NCBI RefSeq assembly: GCF_004745485.1
Contig: NZ_RHFG01000012.1
Location: 52,725-116,724, forward strand
Direction: 5' to 3'
Source of the DNA: Brevibacterium sp. S22
GTDB taxonomy: Bacteria; Actinomycetota; Actinomycetes; Actinomycetales; Brevibacteriaceae
DNA: 64,000 bases
Position 1 is the stretch's first letter. The number at the start of each line of letters is the position of its first letter. Both the position numbers and the translations under genes were made by a program. The notes under the pieces are model-generated. The model did no database searches, was not told the DNA's origin, and worked only from the letters and a program-made list of their open reading frames with translations. Below are positions 27,106 to 36,637 of this stretch, one piece after another.

Positions 27106-27152
27106 AAGGTTCGACGCAGGCAAAGATGCTTGTGACATCGAAAGGAACCTCC

Positions 27153-28634
27153 ATGACCAACCGCGCTCCCTCCAGATTCGTTGATTCGGCGAAGACCCCG
27201 GAAGTCAGGGGCATCGAAATCGTTACCGAAGGCGAAAGACATGGCAGAGCATGAGATCTCTTCGCAGTTTGGGCCGCGCCGAACATCAGCGTTCTCAATT
27301 TCACTGTTGGTGCGAGTCTGACCATCATGGGGCTGGAGGTCTGGCAGTCTATTCTCATCAGCATCGCCGCAAGCCTGCTGTGGATTCTTCCGGGAATCGT
27401 GGCGATCAGCGGTCCTTCCGCTGGAACGTCAGGCTCGGTCATCCAGCGCGCAATATACGGAATCCGCGGGAACAAGGTCGTCATCGCGTTCTATGGATGG
27501 TTTATCTCGGGAGTCTTTCTCGCGCTGAATTGGGTCGCCTCATCGTTCATGGGCGCCGAGTTGCTCTCACGCTGGGGATGGTTGCCGAAACCGGCCGCCC
27601 TTGTCATGGTCACGATCGTGGTGGCTGGCATCACCCTTCTCGTGGCCATCTTTGGTCACGGACTGATTCTGCGGGCGTACGGCTTCATCACCATCGGCCT
27701 TTTCGTCATCTTCCTCGTCGTCTCTGGTTTCATCATCAGCGACATCGACTGGAGCTTCGTGCAGCCTGAGCCGCTGCATGGAGTCGCACTATGGTCGGCA
27801 GTGTCGATCGGCTTCGCCATTCAGGCGTCAAGCCCCCTCTCTTTCTCCAACAGTGCGGACATGGCACGATATCTGCCGAAAGACACCAAGCCGTGGGGAA
27901 TCATCGCAGCAACCGCCTTGGGCGGTGCCCTTCCCGGAGCACCCTTCTACATCATCGGCGTCTTCATTGCCACGATCGTTCCTCCGGCCAGCCTGGACGC
28001 CGGTATCGAATTCGCTCTACTTGACATGATCCCGGTCTGGCTGGCTCCGGTCTTCGTCATCGGGGTGATCACCACAACGATCGCGTTGAACGGGATGACT
28101 ACATATACGGCGTCGATGGCATTCCAGTCCATCGGCATTCCGATCCGGCGCATTCCATCTGCCATCGTCATCGGGGTTCTCGGTGCTGCCTTCACGCTCT
28201 ATTTGGTCAATGCCACCAGTCTGCTCTCTGCCGTCAATCTCATGTTGCAAGTGCTGATCCTCATCTCTGCACCAACCATGGCGGTCTACGTTTCCGATAT
28301 CTTGCTGCGCCGGAACCGTTATGACGGCCCGGGCCTGTTCATCGAGAATTCCTCGGGTCCGTTCTGGTTTCACGGCGGATGGTCATTGGCCGGTATGAGC
28401 GCGGCGATTGCCGGCGCGGTCACCGGCTCGCTGTTCATGGCCACAGAGATCTTCACTGGTCCGATTGCGGCGGCGACAGGATCTGTCGATCTCTCCGTGC
28501 CCGTATCGCTGATCATCAGCGCCGGGCTGTACATCGCTTTCGCTGGCAGAGGCGTGCAGCGACAGCTTGCCGCACGTTCGCAGTCAGAAAATTGCACCAT
28601 GACAACCAACACCACTCAAGGAGTCACTTCATGA
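27153..28634 (+). pseudogene. NCS1-family permease with in-frame TGA at codon 34
   Basis: From ATG 27153 (after AAAGGA) the frame encodes a typical NCS1 N-terminus, ending EGERHGRA. A TGA follows at 27252-27254, then the same frame continues as DLFAVWAAPNISVLNF and the rest of a 12-helix nucleobase/cation symporter of normal length. Relatives have an Arg where the TGA stands, so a single CGA to TGA change explains it. Later features are intact (ASSPLSFSNSADMARYLP, MTTYTASMAF). Starts after the stop, such as ATG 27327, would lose helix 1. It overlaps the amidohydrolase start (ATGA) and is controlled by the divergent TetR. Substrate is probably a ring or amide nitrogen compound. Confidence 0.87.
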
Positions 28635-30244
28635 GCAAGAAGCTCTATGTTAACGCCTCATTCTTCACCGCAGACACCCGTGCGTGGGCGGATGCCCTGC
28701 TGATCCGCGATGACCGCATTCTTTATGTCGGCGACGAAGCAACAGCGCGCAGACTCGGCAACGATGCGCAGACCGTCGATTTGGGCGGGCGACTCGTCCT
28801 GCCCGGCTTCGTCGACGGACACGCCCACGTGATCGGGACAGGAGAAGCACTGGGGCAAGCCGACCTCAGCGGCGCTGCTGATCCCGACGAGATTCGGGCA
28901 CGACTTTCCCAGTGGCACAGGGAACGCACCGACGCGCCTCGCATCCTGGCGATGGGGTGGCCGCATGGCGCGATTCCGGGTGGGCAACCCCACCGTGCCA
29001 TGCTAGACGAGCAGTTTCCGGATATCCCTGTCTACGCGGTCGCGTACGACTATCACTCGATCTGGCTCAACACTGCCGCTCTGAACGAGGTCGGCATCAC
29101 TGCGCAGACAGCCGACCCGTTGGGTGGGAGATTCCATCGGGACGCTGACGGGCAAGCGACCGGTTTTGTCGACGAGACTGCCTTCCACGGCATTGTCGGT
29201 CCGTTCCTCGACGAACTCGTCGATGCCTCCACTAGTGCGATCAATCTCGACCGTGTGCAGGCAGCTTACAGGAAGACAGGTGTGACGACTTCCTGCGATA
29301 TGGGCTTCAACGAAACCGACCTCGAAACCTTCTTGGCGGCAGAACGAGCTGGGAGCCTTACGAGTCGGCTGAAAGCCTATTGGAGAATCAACAACACAGG
29401 CGATCGCGAACAGAACCTCGCTCAGGTCGCTCGAGCCGTTGAACTGGCTGAGAACGTCTCTTCTCCACTCCTGGACGTTGTCGGGGTCAAGGTGATCATT
29501 GATGGGACCGTCGACGGTTGCACAGCTGTTCTCGGAGTACCCTACGCCGACGGAAGCAACGCGGATCCCATCTGGCCGCTGGACGACCTCGCGCCTGTCG
29601 TGGCCGCTGCAGATGCTGCCGGGTTGAAAGTCGCCATGCACGCCATCGGCGATGAAGCGGTGCGAATCGCGATCTCCGCCGTTGAGCACGGAATCAGGGT
29701 CAATGGTGTCCGCTCTCGCAGGCATCGCATCGAACATCTCGAGGTCGTCGATCGAGCTGATGTCGAAAGGCTGGCTTCCCTGGGTATCACGCCGAGTATG
29801 CAGCCGGTCCACGTCGACCCGCTCAACGCTCCCTTCTGGCGTTCCCAATTGGGAGATGTCCGCGCCGATCAAGGATTCCCATGGCCTTGGATGACTGAAG
29901 CCGGTGCCCGACTCGCTTTCGGCACCGATTCGCCGACTGCGCCCCACCCTCCACTGCCCAACATGTACATGGCGGCTACTCGCAAATCCCCGTCCGCTCC
30001 TGCAGTAGTGCCGAACGTCTCCGAGTTCGCGGTTCCGCTGGCTGAGGCGGTTGTGCATGGGTCCTCCGACTCTGCATGGACGTGTGGCGCTGAAGACGAG
30101 ATAGGGCGGTTGCGCGCCGGGTTGTACGCAGACTTCATCGTCCTTGACACCAACATCTTCGAGCGTCCGGTGGATGACTTGCTCACCACGTCTGTGCTGA
30201 TGACAGTCCTGGGCGGACAGGTGGTACATCAAGCCGATCAATGA
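28631..30244 (+). CDS. Amidohydrolase, YtcJ-like
   Basis: This 537-residue metal-dependent hydrolase is of the YtcJ branch of the amidohydrolase superfamily. It has a beta-sandwich opening, LPGFVDGHAHV with metal ligands His64 and His66, VKVIIDGTVDG, KVAMHAIGD, RRHRIEHLEV and the late Asp in FGTDSPTAP. The family cleaves amide, carbamoyl or ring C-N bonds. The start ATG 28631 overlaps the permease stop (ATGA) and its homology begins at MSKKLYVNA. Together with the permease it looks like a scavenging unit for a nitrogen compound, presently lacking a full-length transporter. Confidence 0.9.
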   Translation: MSKKLYVNASFFTADTRAWADALLIRDDRILYVGDEATARRLGNDAQTVDLGGRLVLPGFVDGHAHVIGTGEALGQADLSGAADPDEIRARLSQWHRERTDAPRILAMGWPHGAIPGGQPHRAMLDEQFPDIPVYAVAYDYHSIWLNTAALNEVGITAQTADPLGGRFHRDADGQATGFVDETAFHGIVGPFLDELVDASTSAINLDRVQAAYRKTGVTTSCDMGFNETDLETFLAAERAGSLTSRLKAYWRINNTGDREQNLAQVARAVELAENVSSPLLDVVGVKVIIDGTVDGCTAVLGVPYADGSNADPIWPLDDLAPVVAAADAAGLKVAMHAIGDEAVRIAISAVEHGIRVNGVRSRRHRIEHLEVVDRADVERLASLGITPSMQPVHVDPLNAPFWRSQLGDVRADQGFPWPWMTEAGARLAFGTDSPTAPHPPLPNMYMAATRKSPSAPAVVPNVSEFAVPLAEAVVHGSSDSAWTCGAEDEIGRLRAGLYADFIVLDTNIFERPVDDLLTTSVLMTVLGGQVVHQADQ

Positions 30245-30356
30245 CCGGCCCGGGCAGTTCGGGAGTGAGGGGCGGGACTCAGCATGAGGTATCAAGTCCT
30301 CACCACCAATCCCGAGTCACGCTCAGCACCCATCAAGCAGCGAGAACTGCCACGAA

Positions 30357-31010
30357 TTCGCTCGTGGACAGGGCATGTTCAACGCGGAGTACATCTACCA
30401 GCGGGCCGGTGCTCCTGATCAAGCGCTGCCGTTCGACTGGGAGACATTCAACTCGAACCCCGGCGATATGCGTATCACCGCCTTCGATGCAGAATCAGGC
30501 GAGGAGGTCGTGTGGTCGTGCAAAGACACCCCGCACATTGATGACCTCATGATTCGAGTCCGTGCCTCGTCGACGATGCCCGGTCTCATGCCACCGGTGC
30601 ATTTGGACGGTCACGTCTACGTCGACGGGGCCGTGGGTGAGGACGGCGGAATCGCTCTCAGCCAGGCCCAGCGTGAAGGCTTCGAGAAGTTCGTCATCGT
30701 CCTCACTCAGGAACGCGGGTACAAGTAGGTGCCACAATGCTTCCCTGCCGTCTTTCGTGGAATTTTCCGTCGCTATCCGGCGCTGGGGGAGGCGCTGTTG
30801 ACGCGGTGGAAGCGGTACAACGAGACCCGTGAACGCATCTTTGCCCTCGAAGCCGAAAGCAAGGCCCATGTTTTCGTTCCCGAACGTATGCCCGTCGACA
30901 ACGGCACCCGCGATCTCTCACGGCTCGCGGCTGCCCATCGGATGGGGCTGTCGCAGGCCCGCAGGGAACTGCCGGCGATGCTCGAGTTCCTTGAGGTGGA
31001 TGCGGGGTAA
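30357..31010 (+). pseudogene. Truncated, nonsense-bearing second copy of the patatin-like gene
   Basis: This segment is nearly identical to 23338-23980 of the patatin gene but starts at the codon matching residue 90. It therefore lacks the oxyanion loop and nucleophile Ser54. It also has TAG (at 30726-30728) where the full copy has a Lys codon. Downstream of that stop the frame continues to a natural-looking end (LEFLEVDAG). The left join is abrupt, within 10 bp. It is a non-functional fragment, in the same orientation as the parent and 7.0 kb away. Confidence 0.9.
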
Positions 31011-31086
31011 TCAGGCCGAGGACTCAGCCGCACCAGCGTTTGCACCTCGTTCGTTTGACCTTGATGGGCTACGGGTAGGCGACCTA

Positions 31087-31938
31087 TTACCTGAACCAGA
31101 CCATCCCATTGCGGATTGCCGCCTCGTCATCCTCGTTGCGCAACTCGAAACGGACTCCGTTGTCGGCCATGGCCGTCTTCAGCACGGTCGTCGAAGGACA
31201 GCACACCATCGCCGACAGGCTGCCGCTGAAACCGGCGATCCGGTCAGGCTCCCCATTGCCCTCGGCATTGACGATTGCTGAAAGTACTCGCGCAAAGGTG
31301 CCGGTCCCGTGCATGATCATCCCGGGAAGTCCGGCTGACTCGGCAACTTTTCGATCGGTGTGAATGGCCCCGTAGTCGCGCGCGCACTCGGAGAACACAT
31401 AAGGCGCGAGCTTGTCGAAGACGATGTCCTCGTCCCGGGAGAAATCTCCCGCCGGTGCTTCGACGGGCTGCGGCAGATCCGGCACCACCTCGGGGCCGTT
31501 GACTCCAACCCCGCGGAAAACCGTCTGAGTGAAAGACGTTGCGACAACTGTCCCTTGCGAAGAGGTCTCGGTCCGATAGGTCAAGCGTGCCCCGGAGCGT
31601 CGCTGCTCGACACCGACGAGTGTTGCCGAGCATTCGAGTAGATCGCCAGACCTGATCGGCGCCCCGAGATCCGTCCGATTCCAGCTGTGCACTCCTCGTG
31701 AACGTTCCTCCTCGGACATATCGAGATGGGCCGTCAACGCGCCGATCGCATCCCATTCGAGGTGAGAGACGTACGCCGGGTGAACGGCTGGAGATCCATG
31801 ACGATTTTCGAAATAGAGATCGTTGAGGTCGCCGACCGAGGCAGCGTAATTGCTCAGCCAACGGTCCTTGACCAGATCGGTGACGGCTTCGCCCTGTCGT
31901 CCTGCAGAATCAGAATGAAATACCATTCGTATGCTCAC
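31087..31938 (-). CDS. MaoC-like dehydratase/hydratase (double hot-dog)
   Basis: This 283-residue protein carries two hot-dog-type halves. The C-terminal half has the MaoC hydratase-type signature: DYGAIHTDRKVAESAGLPGMIMHG (landmark IHTD...GMIMHG), with the catalytic Asp and His. The N-terminal half has the NDLYFENRHGSPAVHP segment typical of FAS1-like dehydratase domains. Such enzymes hydrate or dehydrate acyl-CoA esters. It diverges from a TetR gene across the perfect palindrome AAGTGATCACTT and probably belongs to the same regulon as the acyl-CoA synthetase on the other strand. Confidence 0.85.
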   Translation of the reverse strand: MSIRMVFHSDSAGRQGEAVTDLVKDRWLSNYAASVGDLNDLYFENRHGSPAVHPAYVSHLEWDAIGALTAHLDMSEEERSRGVHSWNRTDLGAPIRSGDLLECSATLVGVEQRRSGARLTYRTETSSQGTVVATSFTQTVFRGVGVNGPEVVPDLPQPVEAPAGDFSRDEDIVFDKLAPYVFSECARDYGAIHTDRKVAESAGLPGMIMHGTGTFARVLSAIVNAEGNGEPDRIAGFSGSLSAMVCCPSTTVLKTAMADNGVRFELRNEDDEAAIRNGMVWFR

Positions 31939-31969
31939 TTCCTATGCACCCAGGCCCCAATCGGAATCC

Positions 31970-31981
31970 AAGTGATCACTT
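31970..31981. promoter_or_regulatory. TetR operator copy 1 (AAGTGATCACTT)
   Basis: This perfect 12-bp palindrome lies between the divergent MaoC-like and TetR genes, followed by GATATCG. A near-identical site with the same flank occurs at 32805-32816. Confidence 0.7.
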
Positions 31982-32038
31982 GATATCGACTATTATCACG
32001 AGGAGCAACGGCGCCACAACCGCGAAGGAGAAGTCGAA

Positions 32039-32740
32039 ATGACCATCGGACGCCCGACTGATGAAGCGGCACAGATCGACTATCTCACCGAAGGGGCACC
32101 CACCTATCTGGTCAAGGTTCCCACTCAGAAACGAGCCCGAGACACCTTCAATCGAATCGTCGCCGCGGCAGTCGACCTGCTGCTCGAGTCCGGTTTAGCG
32201 TGTCTCAACACCAATGCGGTGTCAGAGCGCGCAGGTGTGAACGTGGCCTCGGTCTACTCGTACTTTCGCAACAAGGAGTCGATCCTCTTCTTCCTCGCGG
32301 AATTCTACGAGAACTCTCGCGTGGCTCTGGTCGCAGCAGGTGCCGATCGCATGCTGTCCGCACCCGAATGGGCAAGCGCCTTGGCTGAGATCATCGACTC
32401 CTTAGTCGTGTTCCGCATCGAGCACCCAGGCTGCGTTGTGGTCCGCAGGGCGATCGAATCACTCCCTGATTCCCCTGATTTCGACGGCGCATCGACGCAG
32501 CAGGCGGCCGAGATTCTCACTCGTGCCTTCTCGCAGTTGAGTAGGTCGGTCTCGCCGGGGCAGCTGCAGAAGATCGCTCACTTCTACACGGATACGGTGA
32601 CCGCCACCGTCGACCGCGCCTTCTCCGCGGAGCCGCACGATTCCGAGGCCATCGAATTCCTCAAAGAGATGTCGACCGCCTGGCTGGCTATCTTTCTGAC
32701 GAGCGGGACAGGGCCTGACCTGATCCACGCCCAGAGGTGA
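32039..32740 (+). CDS. TetR-family transcriptional regulator
   Basis: This 233-residue repressor has an N-terminal arm of about 30 residues, then the helix-turn-helix (about 35-80; NTNAVSERAGVNVASVYSYF, landmark VNVASVYSYF) and a helical effector domain. The AcrR-type recognition segment YSYFRNKESIL is clear. It sits between a divergent MaoC-like gene and a downstream acyl-CoA operon. Both promoter regions contain the AAGT(G/A)ATCACTT palindrome, so it probably represses both and itself. The inducer is probably an acyl-CoA or its acid; that is inference. Confidence 0.92.
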   Translation: MTIGRPTDEAAQIDYLTEGAPTYLVKVPTQKRARDTFNRIVAAAVDLLLESGLACLNTNAVSERAGVNVASVYSYFRNKESILFFLAEFYENSRVALVAAGADRMLSAPEWASALAEIIDSLVVFRIEHPGCVVVRRAIESLPDSPDFDGASTQQAAEILTRAFSQLSRSVSPGQLQKIAHFYTDTVTATVDRAFSAEPHDSEAIEFLKEMSTAWLAIFLTSGTGPDLIHAQR

Positions 32741-32804
32741 CGTCATATGAAGAAATTCGTTGACGGATCTGCCCCTCGACTCTAAGCTCCCAGATAAGCA
32801 AACT

Positions 32805-32816
32805 AAGTAATCACTT
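32805..32816. promoter_or_regulatory. TetR operator copy 2 (AAGTAATCACTT)
   Basis: This differs from the palindrome at 31970-31981 in one base, and the following bases are also similar (ATATATCG against GATATCG). It lies 55 bp before the MaoC-like/ligase operon. Confidence 0.65.
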
Positions 32817-32871
32817 ATATATCGGCGAATCAATCGTCGGTGATTGCTGTCGCACGCGAAGGAGCTGGAAT

Positions 32872-33339
32872 ATGCCGTCAAGTCTGTCGAGCGAACTGTC
32901 GTCATGGCCCGGAACATCGACGGTCACCGACCCCTTCGCTATCGACGCGGAGCACCTGGCCGAATTCGGCCATTCGACCTACTTGGATCCCGCCTACGTC
33001 GACCTGACCATCAGCAAGAACAATGTTCTCGGCCCCGACCTGATCGATGGATTCATGCTCCTGTCGATGCTCATGCACGTCGAATTCTCACAGCAGTCAC
33101 TGAAACGAGAAGGCGTGTATGGCTTCAACTACGGACTCGACCGAGTTCGGTTCACCTACCCAGTGATGGTCGGGGAGCAGATCCGCTACCACCGCACCAT
33201 CACCGAGGTGGACGAAAGAACACCTACCCGTTTCGTCATTTCTTCGCAGAACACGGTCGAGATATGCGAGTCAGGCGAAATCGCGATGTACGCCGAATGG
33301 AAGACGATGCTCATCGACGGGCATGCAGAAGACGAGTGA
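32872..33339 (+). CDS. MaoC/NodN-like hot-dog protein
   Basis: This 155-residue hot-dog-fold protein is probably a hydratase or thioesterase acting on CoA esters. It has the VLGPDLIDGFMLLSMLMH helix region (landmark DGFMLLSML), the NYGLDRVRFTYPVMVGEQIRY block typical of MaoC-like proteins, and FVISSQNTVEICESGEIA. Length fits a single-domain MaoC protein, although the catalytic Asp/His pair is not in its usual form (HG is replaced by DG), so activity may differ. It leads the operon with the acyl-CoA synthetase, 34 bp ahead of it, downstream of a TetR operator. Confidence 0.75.
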   Translation: MPSSLSSELSSWPGTSTVTDPFAIDAEHLAEFGHSTYLDPAYVDLTISKNNVLGPDLIDGFMLLSMLMHVEFSQQSLKREGVYGFNYGLDRVRFTYPVMVGEQIRYHRTITEVDERTPTRFVISSQNTVEICESGEIAMYAEWKTMLIDGHAEDE

Positions 33340-33373
33340 TGACGACCCACCCACCAGCAAAGGACGGACGAGC

Positions 33374-35014
33374 ATGACAGATCACGACCATCAGTGGTGG
33401 CTCTCGGGAGATACCAGCCGCTTTCGCCCCATCTTCGCCGACGTCGAAGAATGGTCGAAGACGAATCCCAATGACACCGCGGTGATCTTCGGCGACCGGA
33501 CCTGGACATACGCCGAGCTGGCAGCAGACGTCGACGCTTTCGCCCGCGCGCTTCTCGCCGCAGGAATAGCCCCCGGCGACCGTGTTGCAACCATGAGCAC
33601 TCCCCGCCCGGAGTTCCTCATCAGCTATCTTGCTGCGACATCGATCGGAGCCATCTGGCAGGGCCTCAACCCGAAGTACACCGAGCGCGAACTCGAGCAC
33701 GTCGTGGGCGACGCCGGTCCGTCGATTCTGTTCGTGCTCGGTCCCGATCTCGAGGACGGATTGCTTGACAGGCTCGAATCCACAGTGGTCAGAGTCGGAC
33801 TGAACTCTTCCGTCGTCATCTTCGGAGACGACCCCAACAGCCAGACCCATGACGGATCGCGTTCACTCATTGCATCATTTCTGGCGACCGGGAACGACCT
33901 GCCGAAAGAACGTCTCGACCAAGCACGCGCAGCAGTGTCGCCGGACGACGCGTCGATACTCGTGTACACCTCCGGGACCACCGGAGCGCCCAAAGGGGCG
34001 ATGGTCCGCCACTCAGGACTGTCGCGACTGGCTCATATCCAGTCACGCAGGTGGGGGATTGAACGCCCACGCATCATCATCAACCAGCCGATCAACCACA
34101 TCGGTTGCGTCGGGGACCTGTGCAGCGTCAGCCTGCACGCGCGCGGCACGCTCATCTTCACCGATCGATTCGACCCGGCGGAGACATTGGAACTGATCGG
34201 GACACACGAAGTGAGCACGCTGTTCCAGATCCCCACCCAGCTGCAGATGCTGGCCTCACACGAAGACTTCGCCACAGCCGATCTGTCGTCCCTGCGCGCA
34301 GTCGGATGGGGTGGAGGAGCGTTGAGCGAGAAACTGATTGACGAATTCCGCAGCCGTGGAATCGACGTGCAGAACACCTACGGTCTGACCGAAGTGACCT
34401 CCTCAGTGACCTACAGTCGGCAGGGAGCCTCGAACGAAGAGCTCAACACCACCGTCGGACAGCCAGACCCCCAGCTGCAGCTGCGGTTCCTCCGCGAAGA
34501 CGGGGCCTGGGACTCGGAGAACGGCCCCGGCGAGGTGTGTGTCAAACACCCGACTCTGATGCTCAGCTACCTCAATTTGGAGGAGAAGACCGCCGAGGCG
34601 TTCACCCCGGACGGATGGCTGCGCACTGGCGACATCGGCGAGCTCGACTCGAACGGCAACCTCCGCCTCGTCGGTCGCACCCACGAGATGTTCAAGTCCG
34701 GTGGGTACAACATCTACCCGCGAGAGGTCGAGGCAGTGCTCGAAGCCCTGCCGGGAGTGCTCGCCGCTGCTGTCGTGGCACGACCAGATGAGAAGTTCGG
34801 CGAGGTCGGAGTCGCCTTCGTTCAGGGTGCACCTAGTCTCGATGCCAAAGTCCTCCGAAACGAGGCACGGAAGGAACTGGCGAACTTCAAGGTTCCGAAG
34901 GAGATCCACCTCGGAGATCTGCCACACCTGCCGAACCACAAGTTCGACAAGCAGCTCCTGAAAAGTCGTGCAGCGCAGCACCCGCTGAGAGACACCCCAC
35001 GGACGGAGAAATAG
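33374..35014 (+). CDS. Acyl-CoA synthetase (AMP-binding family)
   Basis: This 546-residue ANL-superfamily enzyme activates a carboxylic acid to its CoA ester through an acyl-adenylate. Motifs include VYTSGTTGAPKG at about 197-208, NTYGLTEVTSSVTY, GWLRTGDIGELDSNGNLRLVGR (landmark RTGDIGE) and YNIYPREVEAVL. The C-terminal Lys of the adenylation step is probably Lys523 in PNHKFDKQ. The start is ATG 33374, where homology begins. It is followed within 2 bp by an APC permease, which suggests that the operon imports and activates the same acid. Confidence 0.92.
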   Translation: MTDHDHQWWLSGDTSRFRPIFADVEEWSKTNPNDTAVIFGDRTWTYAELAADVDAFARALLAAGIAPGDRVATMSTPRPEFLISYLAATSIGAIWQGLNPKYTERELEHVVGDAGPSILFVLGPDLEDGLLDRLESTVVRVGLNSSVVIFGDDPNSQTHDGSRSLIASFLATGNDLPKERLDQARAAVSPDDASILVYTSGTTGAPKGAMVRHSGLSRLAHIQSRRWGIERPRIIINQPINHIGCVGDLCSVSLHARGTLIFTDRFDPAETLELIGTHEVSTLFQIPTQLQMLASHEDFATADLSSLRAVGWGGGALSEKLIDEFRSRGIDVQNTYGLTEVTSSVTYSRQGASNEELNTTVGQPDPQLQLRFLREDGAWDSENGPGEVCVKHPTLMLSYLNLEEKTAEAFTPDGWLRTGDIGELDSNGNLRLVGRTHEMFKSGGYNIYPREVEAVLEALPGVLAAAVVARPDEKFGEVGVAFVQGAPSLDAKVLRNEARKELANFKVPKEIHLGDLPHLPNHKFDKQLLKSRAAQHPLRDTPRTEK

Positions 35015-35016
35015 TC

Positions 35017-36510
35017 ATGGCCGAACTCAAGAAGACTCTCGGTGCAGGGACACTCATCGCAGTCGGAGCCGCAGGAGTCATCGGATCGAGCTTCCTCTAC
35101 CTTTCCAGCGAATTCTTCACGGAATTCGGTGCCGGCGGTGTCATTCTGGGAATGATCGGCGCGACCTTCCTCGCGGCATGCGTCGCCCTGGCCATCAGCG
35201 AGCTGACGTCGGCGTTCCCACGCGCCGGGGGTGAGTTCGTCTACGCATTTGCGGCGTTCAACCGTCCTGTCGGCTTCCTCGTCGGGTGGACCGCGATCGC
35301 CATCTACGTAGGCATCGTCGCCTTCTACGTCACTGCCGCCGGCTTCCTCCTGGCTCAGGTCATTCCGAGTATGGAAACCATTCCTCTGTACACGATCGGC
35401 GGGGAAACCGTCTTCCTTCCCGTGCTTGCGCTCGGCGTGCTGCTGATGCTCATCATGCTGGGGCTGAACTGGTTCGGCGCTCAGCTTGCCTTCTCTGCTC
35501 AGCTGATTCTCTTCCTCGTCATGGTCGCACTGGGAGCAGTTATTGTGTTCGTCGGCTTCTCTCATGGAACCGCAGACAACTTCTTCCCGGCGTTCAAACC
35601 GGAGGATCAGAACATCCTCGGCGCACTGATCTCGTCGACGAAGTTCATTTTGCCGGCCCTGGGGTTCCTCACAGGGTTCAGCATCGTGGCAGTGATGGCC
35701 GAGGAAGCGAAGATCACCCCGAAGAAGGTCGGATCGATCGTCATCCTTGCTGTTGTCGTTGCCGGTGCCTTCTACGCGATCATCTTCGCTGCCACAGCAT
35801 GGGTGATCCCGTGGACGAAGACGGCTGGACTGAGCGCGGGAACGATCGATGCTTTCCGAGAAGCAGGCTTCGGCCCCGTGGCGATGGTCGCCTTCGTGAT
35901 CGGTGTCCTCGGGATCGTCACCACATTCTTGGCCGTGTTCTCCGCGGTGTCGCGTCTGCTCTTCTCGCTTTCGCGTGCTGGAATGCTCCCGCGATTCCTC
36001 AGTACAGTGGACTCAAAATACGGCGTGCCGCGCAATGCGCTTCTCTTCACCGCAGCGACAGGTCTGGCCATGGGCTGGATCGGTCCCGGGGGACTGACCT
36101 GGTTCCTCAACACCGGCGGAGTGAACCTTGCTTTCATGTGGATCTTCACAGTGGCAGCGTTCTATCGTCTGCGTCGCACTCATCCTCATCTCGACAGGCC
36201 GTACCGCGTTCGCCAGATGTGGATGCCGGCTCTCGGCGGCGCTGCCGGTGTGCTCCTCGTCGTTGTGAGCCTGATTCCGGGCACCCCGCTCTCGCTTGGG
36301 AGCATCGCCGAATACATCATCGTACTGGCGTGGCCCGTGCTCGGGTTCATTCTGTACGGTCTGACGAAGAAGCCCGCCGATCCAGAAGACAGCCTTCGGG
36401 AACTGTTGGGTGAGTACTACGGGGAGTTCCGGCCCGAAGCGAAGGTCACTCTTGCAGGAGCGGGGGATGACCGCCCCGAGGAGCTGAAGCACAATGATGA
36501 GCAAGCCTGA
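35017..36510 (+). CDS. APC-superfamily permease
   Basis: This 497-residue inner-membrane transporter has twelve predicted helices. It shows the APC entry GAGTLIAVGAAGVIGSSFLY, ELTSAFPRAGGEFVYAFAAF (landmark FPRAGGEFVY) and a conserved EEAKITPKKV loop. APC members carry amino acids, amines or related organic anions. It starts 2 bp after the acyl-CoA synthetase stop, so the two are co-expressed; the substrate is probably the acid activated by that enzyme. The hydrophilic tail of about 40 residues is acidic. Confidence 0.92.
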   Translation: MAELKKTLGAGTLIAVGAAGVIGSSFLYLSSEFFTEFGAGGVILGMIGATFLAACVALAISELTSAFPRAGGEFVYAFAAFNRPVGFLVGWTAIAIYVGIVAFYVTAAGFLLAQVIPSMETIPLYTIGGETVFLPVLALGVLLMLIMLGLNWFGAQLAFSAQLILFLVMVALGAVIVFVGFSHGTADNFFPAFKPEDQNILGALISSTKFILPALGFLTGFSIVAVMAEEAKITPKKVGSIVILAVVVAGAFYAIIFAATAWVIPWTKTAGLSAGTIDAFREAGFGPVAMVAFVIGVLGIVTTFLAVFSAVSRLLFSLSRAGMLPRFLSTVDSKYGVPRNALLFTAATGLAMGWIGPGGLTWFLNTGGVNLAFMWIFTVAAFYRLRRTHPHLDRPYRVRQMWMPALGGAAGVLLVVVSLIPGTPLSLGSIAEYIIVLAWPVLGFILYGLTKKPADPEDSLRELLGEYYGEFRPEAKVTLAGAGDDRPEELKHNDEQA

Positions 36511-36637
36511 CCCCGTGCTGCTGTGGCAGCGCCGCCAGATCGACAATCAGATCTTCCGAAGGTAGAAGCTCAGGTCCCGAGGACCTCTTCATCTGCCCCA
36601 ATCCCCATGCAAAGCACTGACTGACGAAAGGCTGATC

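Noticed and set aside
29003..30295. 430-codon minus-strand frame opposite the amidohydrolase
   Set aside because: The sense strand encodes an intact YtcJ-type enzyme with metal ligands in order.
35286..36413. 375-codon + strand frame inside the APC permease gene
   Set aside because: Arg/His/Ser-rich alternative frame of a clear 12-helix permease.
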